8,699 nucleotides of DNA, taken from assembly GCA_003152975.1 (NCBI GenBank), contig PMBP01000060.1, positions 1 through 8,699 of the forward strand. Direction: 5' to 3'. Numbering within the stretch: the stretch's first letter is position 1; every line of letters begins with the position of its first letter. The position numbers were made by a program, and so were the translations under genes. The stretch is from Phycisphaerales bacterium (GTDB lineage: Bacteria; Planctomycetota; Phycisphaerae; Sedimentisphaerales; Anaerohalosphaeraceae). Below are positions 5,399-8,699 of the stretch, piece by piece. The notes under the pieces are model-generated. The model made no database searches. It saw nothing but the letters and a program-made list of their open reading frames with translations, and was not told where the DNA came from.

Positions 5399-5430
5399 TT
5401 CAAATTGAAAATTGAAATTCGAAAATTTAT
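5396..5430. repeat. AATTGAAAATTG-type repeat, copy 4
   Basis: AAATTGAAAATTGAAATT at 5402-5419 is an exact 18-base match to 1842-1859, followed by CGAAAATTTA. On the right it runs into GAAAATTTATTTCATCC (5421-5437), which also occurs at 5939-5955 across the end of the GLUG gene. Confidence 0.7.
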
Positions 5431-5632
5431 TTCATCCGCCCCTCATCATCCCCGATCGAATTTCCAATGTCAACAACCCTCCCCATCACCGAATAATATT
5501 CGTCCATTTGTTCGGGCTCGGCTCCGTGCCCTTTTGGAGGGACGCGTTCCATCGCGGCCGGTAGGGGCAAGCTGCTGCGTGCCCAATTCTACACAACCGT
5601 CGAGGGTGCGTGTTAAGGGTCTCCGGCGCATG
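5431..5632. other. Intergenic, repeat-like, no gene
   Basis: About 200 bases with stop codons or non-protein-like translations in every frame. It includes a short CAATTTCCAATG-like scrap near 5458 and a weak CGCG hairpin at 5543-5556. The - strand translation (GRDGTRPSKRARS) has the look of spurious ORFs that arise from dispersed repeats. I see no promoter or RNA gene that I can support. Confidence 0.4.
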
Positions 5633-5744
5633 CCGGAATCCACCTTCGGACCCGCAGGGTCCAACCCGAATAGCCCCGGATGCAATCCGGGGGAACAATC
5701 GACCCTCCCATCCTTTCCGACCCCGAAGGGGTCGAACCTCTTCT
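5633..5744. repeat. Cluster of four short-loop hairpins
   Basis: Four perfect stems in 112 bases: CCGGC/GCCGG with loop GCAT (5633-5646); GGACCC/GGGTCC with loop GCA (5658-5672); CCCCGGAT/ATCCGGGG with loop GCA (5684-5702); CGACCCC/GGGGTCG with loop GAA (5728-5744). The stems are unrelated in sequence but share design: 5-8 bp with a 3-4 base loop. None is followed by a T run in either direction. They look like a series of REP-like palindromes. Confidence 0.65.
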
Positions 5745-5769
5745 GCCTTCTGGCTAATTTCCCTTGGCG

Positions 5770-5840
5770 TCTTCGCGTGAGGCAATCAATTTGCCATTTA
5801 AAATTTGCCTTTTGCCATTGAAACAATAGTCAATTTCAAA
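5770..5840. repeat. TTGCCATT-type AT-rich repeat string
   Basis: TTGCCATTTAAAATTTGCC followed by TTTTGCCATTG and AATAGTCAATTTCAAAT. TTTGCC recurs at short intervals, and the tail AATAGTCAATTT also occurs in the copy at 4325-4372. The left edge, CTTCGCGTGAGGCAA, reads on the - strand as another common intergenic string (TTGCCTCACGCGAAG). Borders are uncertain. Confidence 0.5.
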
Positions 5841-5843
5841 TAC

Positions 5844-5871
5844 TTGTCCTGAGCAAAGTCGAAGGATCCAA
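5844..5871. repeat. TCCTGAGCAAAGTCGAAGGA-type repeat
   Basis: TGTCCTGAGCAAAGTCGAAGG closely resembles a dispersed intergenic repeat common to many bacterial phyla (consensus near TCCTGAGCGAAGTCGAAGGA). TCCT and AGGA at its ends are complementary. The family link is from memory. Confidence 0.6.
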
Positions 5872-5910
5872 TTTCAATTCTCATGCGGCTTGCTGTTTTT
5901 GCTTGAGAAC

Positions 5911-5943
5911 CAAATTGAAAATCGAAAATTGGAAATTGAAAAT
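5911..5943. repeat. AATTGAAAATTG-type repeat, copy 5
   Basis: AAATTGAAAATCG, AAAATTGG, AAATTGAAAATT units. It ends directly at the stop codon (5944-5946) of the GLUG gene, immediately downstream of it in the direction of transcription. Confidence 0.7.
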
Positions 5944-8619
5944 TTATTTCATCCACTGTTCTGACAGGAGGACGAAATCATTCAGGTCCACTTTCCCGTT
6001 CCCATCCGCATCCGCCGCCCCCACCGTCGCCGGTGTCCCCGCCATCCACCGCCCCGCCAGATACACCAAATCTTCGACAGCCACCCCATCGGGGCATACC
6101 CAGTCCGTCGCGGGAATCTGCCATTTCAGCCGCGGATAATTCGTCCCCTCGCAAATCGCCCAGAGGGATGCGAAATCCCACCCGGCAAATGTCGCAAGCG
6201 CCTTCATCTCCGCCGTCGTCTTGCCTGCCCCGCCGCTGCTGGTGGACAAACCGGAGGCCTCCTTGTCCCAAAAACAAAGCGAATTGTTGCCGACGGTCGT
6301 TTTCCCGATCAGCCCTCCGACATAGGTCCCCACGCCACTCACGGCCCCCGTCGAATAACTGTTCACAACATTTCCTCCCCGGTTTTCACCTAATAATCCT
6401 CCGGAATAATTCTGGGTCGCATGAACTTCGCCGCGAGCGTAACAATTTGTAATCGGATACGATTCCTTTCGAGCCATCAATCCGCCGACATAGGAATTCC
6501 CATGGACGCTGCCAAGGGCGAAACTGCCCGCAATGGAACCGAATTCCAGGGTCCCCCCAAGCCCTCCGACATACTTGTCTCCCGCAACGGAACCCGTCGC
6601 ATAACAATCAGTCACGGCTCCGGTTCCATATCCCGTCAAACCGCCGACATTCAATGTTCCCTGAACCGACCCTGTCGCAAAACAGCGGGTCATCGCTCCG
6701 GAATTTTTCCCCGCCAACCCTCCGACGGAATCCTGGTTTCCCACGACGCTTCCCGACGCATCGCAAAAGGATAAAGCCCCTTGTTGGTTGTAACCCACAA
6801 GCCCCCCCACATTATCCCCACCCCCGCCCACCGAACACGCGGAACGGCAATGGGTCATGGTTGTCTGTAGCTGATACCCCACCAGTCCCCCGACCTCGGT
6901 CTCCACACCGTTCACTTCCCCGCTCGATGTGCATCCCTCGATCGTTCCGCTTTCAATCTTTCCCGCCAACGCTCCCACCGAATACCTTCCGCTGACGACG
7001 GCCTGATCCAACTGAACATGACGGATCTGTCCCGCCGACGAGACATGGCCGAAAAGCCCGACTTCGCCGATATCGGGCGATACGATTTCCAGATGACCGA
7101 GCGTGTGATTCTGCCCGTCGAAGATGCCCCGGAATTCCGGCACAACCGGCATCGACCACCGAATCCCCGTCAGATCCATATCCCCCGCCAATTGAAAACA
7201 CCCCTCCGGCCGTAACCACATTTTGCCCAGGTCACCTACGCTCTGGATCACATACGGATCCTTCGGCATACCGCTTCCTTCCAGGGTCCAATCGGCCTCC
7301 GTATGCTGAGGATAATCGCCTGCCGGAAGTTGCCACAAGTCATGCATCCCGTTGGCCGATTCCCCGACGAAATCCCATCCTGTATCGAGATAGAGTTGAA
7401 TAGTTTTCATCTCACTGGTCGTCTTACCGGTCCCGCCGGCGCTGGTGGGTCTTCCGGAAGTGGTTGTGTTCCAAAAGGACCCCACGACCTTTCCGGAAGT
7501 ATTTCGACCGACAAGCCCGCCCAGGTCGCTGCCGGCCCCGCCGACCAGACCTAAGCTGTAACAACCCTGAATGGTCCCCATGGTGTATTCCCCGACCAGA
7601 CCCCCGCGGATCGAACCTCCATTGACTGCCCCGACAGCATAACTCGAAAGAATCGTGGCCCCGTTCGATCCCACAAGCCCCCCCACAAATTGATAAGACG
7701 CATTAATAGTCCCCGTGGCCCGACTGGCTATAATCCAGCCCGAATTGTCACCGACCAACCCCCCGATGGATTGTACGGACCCGGTCACAACCCCGCCGGC
7801 GCTGCAGTTGAAAATCCGGCCAAGGCTGCTCCCGGCCAATCCTCCTACCGCACTGGCACCGGTGACCGCCCCGGTCGCCGAACTCGACAGGATCAGACCG
7901 CTATTGGATCCTACAAACCCCCCGGTATTCGATTTGCCTTTGACCGTCCCGGTAGCGCTGCAGGCATCAACAACCCCCGCTGCTTCTATGGAACCTGCAA
8001 GCCCTCCGAGGAAATAGCTGGTGGCGTTCACGGAACAGGCGCTGGAACTGCTTTGGATCCGCCCTGACGAAAGTATCCCGATCAGACCGCCGGTATATTC
8101 CAAACCCGTGACCGTGCCGCTGCTTCGGCAGGCCAGGACGAATCCCCCGTTGATCTCCCCAACCAGCGCCCCGACAAACCGTCGGCCCGTTACAGTTATT
8201 GTGTTGATCCGCAGGTCGATCACTTGTCCGCCCGCTCCAATCTGCCCGATCAATCCGACATAATCGACTCCCGGACGGTTCACCACCGCATTCTGCAAGG
8301 CAAACCCATTCCCGAGAATCACTCCCGTAAACGCCGTTCCCTGAAATCCATTCCATTCCGTCGGATCGGTATCCGGAGCCACCGGATTGATCGTCGCCCC
8401 GCCGAAGTTGATGGAGTTGGTCAGGACAAACCGCTTATCCCAATCGGATGCCGTTGAAATCAGTTCCTGCCAGTTCGCTTTGGAACTGATCTGATATGGA
8501 TCTTCGGCCGTCCCCGGCCCCCCCGAATAGGTCCCCCCGAATCCCGCCCCCGTGCAGAGAAATATCGCCATAATAGAAATGAAATAAAAATGAATACCCC
8601 GTCCCGATTGCGTCCTCAT
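5944..8619 (-). CDS. Secreted GLUG-repeat protein with dockerin-like C-terminus
   Basis: 891 aa from the ATG at 8619, with GGAGG (8625-8629) 5 bases before it. Residues 1 to about 29 are a signal peptide (charged start, then FYFISIMAIFLCTGAGF). The body is two similar halves. Each opens with a G-x-x-x-DPY-I head (EDPYQI near 39, KDPYVI near 453). About nine or ten GLUG motifs (VGGLVG-type, every 26-28 residues; roughly 120-370 and 520-770) follow. Each half closes with a cap containing FW, TSGGxGKTTxEMK and GWDF. GLUG repeats are expected to form a beta-helix-like stalk. Residues about 840-891 resemble a type I dockerin: DADGNGKVDLND (870-881) has acidic or Asn residues at positions 1, 3, 5, 9 and 12 of a calcium loop, ending SEQWMK. 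The partner repeat (PDGVAVEDLVYLAGRWMAG) is degenerate. Probably a large cell-surface or secreted protein, with adhesion or polysaccharide contact as a guess. No enzymatic domain is seen. Confidence 0.9.
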   Translation of the reverse strand: MRTQSGRGIHFYFISIMAIFLCTGAGFGGTYSGGPGTAEDPYQISSKANWQELISTASDWDKRFVLTNSINFGGATINPVAPDTDPTEWNGFQGTAFTGVILGNGFALQNAVVNRPGVDYVGLIGQIGAGGQVIDLRINTITVTGRRFVGALVGEINGGFVLACRSSGTVTGLEYTGGLIGILSSGRIQSSSSACSVNATSYFLGGLAGSIEAAGVVDACSATGTVKGKSNTGGFVGSNSGLILSSSATGAVTGASAVGGLAGSSLGRIFNCSAGGVVTGSVQSIGGLVGDNSGWIIASRATGTINASYQFVGGLVGSNGATILSSYAVGAVNGGSIRGGLVGEYTMGTIQGCYSLGLVGGAGSDLGGLVGRNTSGKVVGSFWNTTTSGRPTSAGGTGKTTSEMKTIQLYLDTGWDFVGESANGMHDLWQLPAGDYPQHTEADWTLEGSGMPKDPYVIQSVGDLGKMWLRPEGCFQLAGDMDLTGIRWSMPVVPEFRGIFDGQNHTLGHLEIVSPDIGEVGLFGHVSSAGQIRHVQLDQAVVSGRYSVGALAGKIESGTIEGCTSSGEVNGVETEVGGLVGYQLQTTMTHCRSACSVGGGGDNVGGLVGYNQQGALSFCDASGSVVGNQDSVGGLAGKNSGAMTRCFATGSVQGTLNVGGLTGYGTGAVTDCYATGSVAGDKYVGGLGGTLEFGSIAGSFALGSVHGNSYVGGLMARKESYPITNCYARGEVHATQNYSGGLLGENRGGNVVNSYSTGAVSGVGTYVGGLIGKTTVGNNSLCFWDKEASGLSTSSGGAGKTTAEMKALATFAGWDFASLWAICEGTNYPRLKWQIPATDWVCPDGVAVEDLVYLAGRWMAGTPATVGAADADGNGKVDLNDFVLLSEQWMK

Positions 8620-8624
8620 AATAA

Positions 8625-8629
8625 CCTCC
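8625..8629 (-). promoter_or_regulatory. Ribosome binding site of the GLUG gene
   Basis: GGAGG on the - strand lies 5 bases before the ATG at 8619. It rules out the in-frame GTG at 8631, which overlaps or precedes it. Confidence 0.65.
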
Positions 8630-8699
8630 ACATCAACCTTCTACCGCATCCCGGCCGATTCCCCATCCTTATCGTGCCCCTTCCGGCCGTTAAAAAAGG

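Noticed and set aside
5470..5826. 118-codon - strand frame in the repeat mosaic
   Set aside because: The translation is repeat text (KANFKWQ, FDPFGVGK, GRDGTRPSKRA) and spans the hairpin cluster. No ribosome site was found.
5285..5945. CRISPR array
   Set aside because: The repeats here are heterogeneous and low in complexity, with no regular spacing, no unique spacers and no cas genes.

Overview
The window looks like a piece of a Planctomycetota chromosome, probably from the Phycisphaerae/Sedimentisphaerales side. This is an inference from gene content. The main evidence is a very long secreted GLUG-repeat protein ending in a dockerin-like calcium loop and a final WMK. Supporting evidence is an exported RraA-fold protein, a CBM9-like fragment, a DUF2934 protein, and intergenic DNA packed with degenerate AATTGAAAATTG-type strings. 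There are no tRNA or rRNA genes, CRISPR arrays or transposase genes.

Layout. At the left, on the + strand, are a 30-residue lipoprotein-like micro-ORF (66-158) and a two-domain protein (409-1170). The latter joins a bacterial eRF1-like (baeRF-type) domain to DUF2934 through three 11-residue QQPK repeats, and is followed by a GC hairpin. A convergent, mostly non-coding stretch follows (1196-1481). From 1482 to the right end every gene is on the - strand. Read in the direction of transcription they are: the GLUG/dockerin-like surface protein (8619-5944); a signal-peptide-bearing RraA/HMG-aldolase-like protein (5245-4373); an AMMECR1-domain protein (4140-3577); a lipoprotein with a HEGWH zinc-peptidase site (3476-2442) followed 8 bases later by a Maf nucleotide pyrophosphatase (2433-1858); and a CBM9-like C-terminal fragment (1784-1482). 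Only the peptidase and maf look like an operon. The other genes are spaced units without an obvious shared pathway.

The unusual part is the space between genes. Copies of a low-complexity AATTGAAAATTG / CAATTTCCAATTTTC string sit at, or run into, the stop codon of four of the five complete - strand genes. They supply the stop codon and last residues of Maf and AMMECR1. The 5246-5943 gap and the 4141-4372 gap hold several other repeat types, including seven clear short-loop hairpins, four of them in a row at 5633-5744. I recognise the general look of some of these as dispersed repeats of environmental bacterial genomes, but family assignment needs a genome search. Other points of note are a probable ATC start codon for the peptidase lipoprotein, an internal ribosome site between the two domains of the 409-1170 gene, and a second copy of the GLUG gene's last bases at 5421-5437.

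I did not find a coherent new multi-gene system. The best candidates for follow-up are the stop-codon-abutting repeats and the baeRF-DUF2934 fusion.
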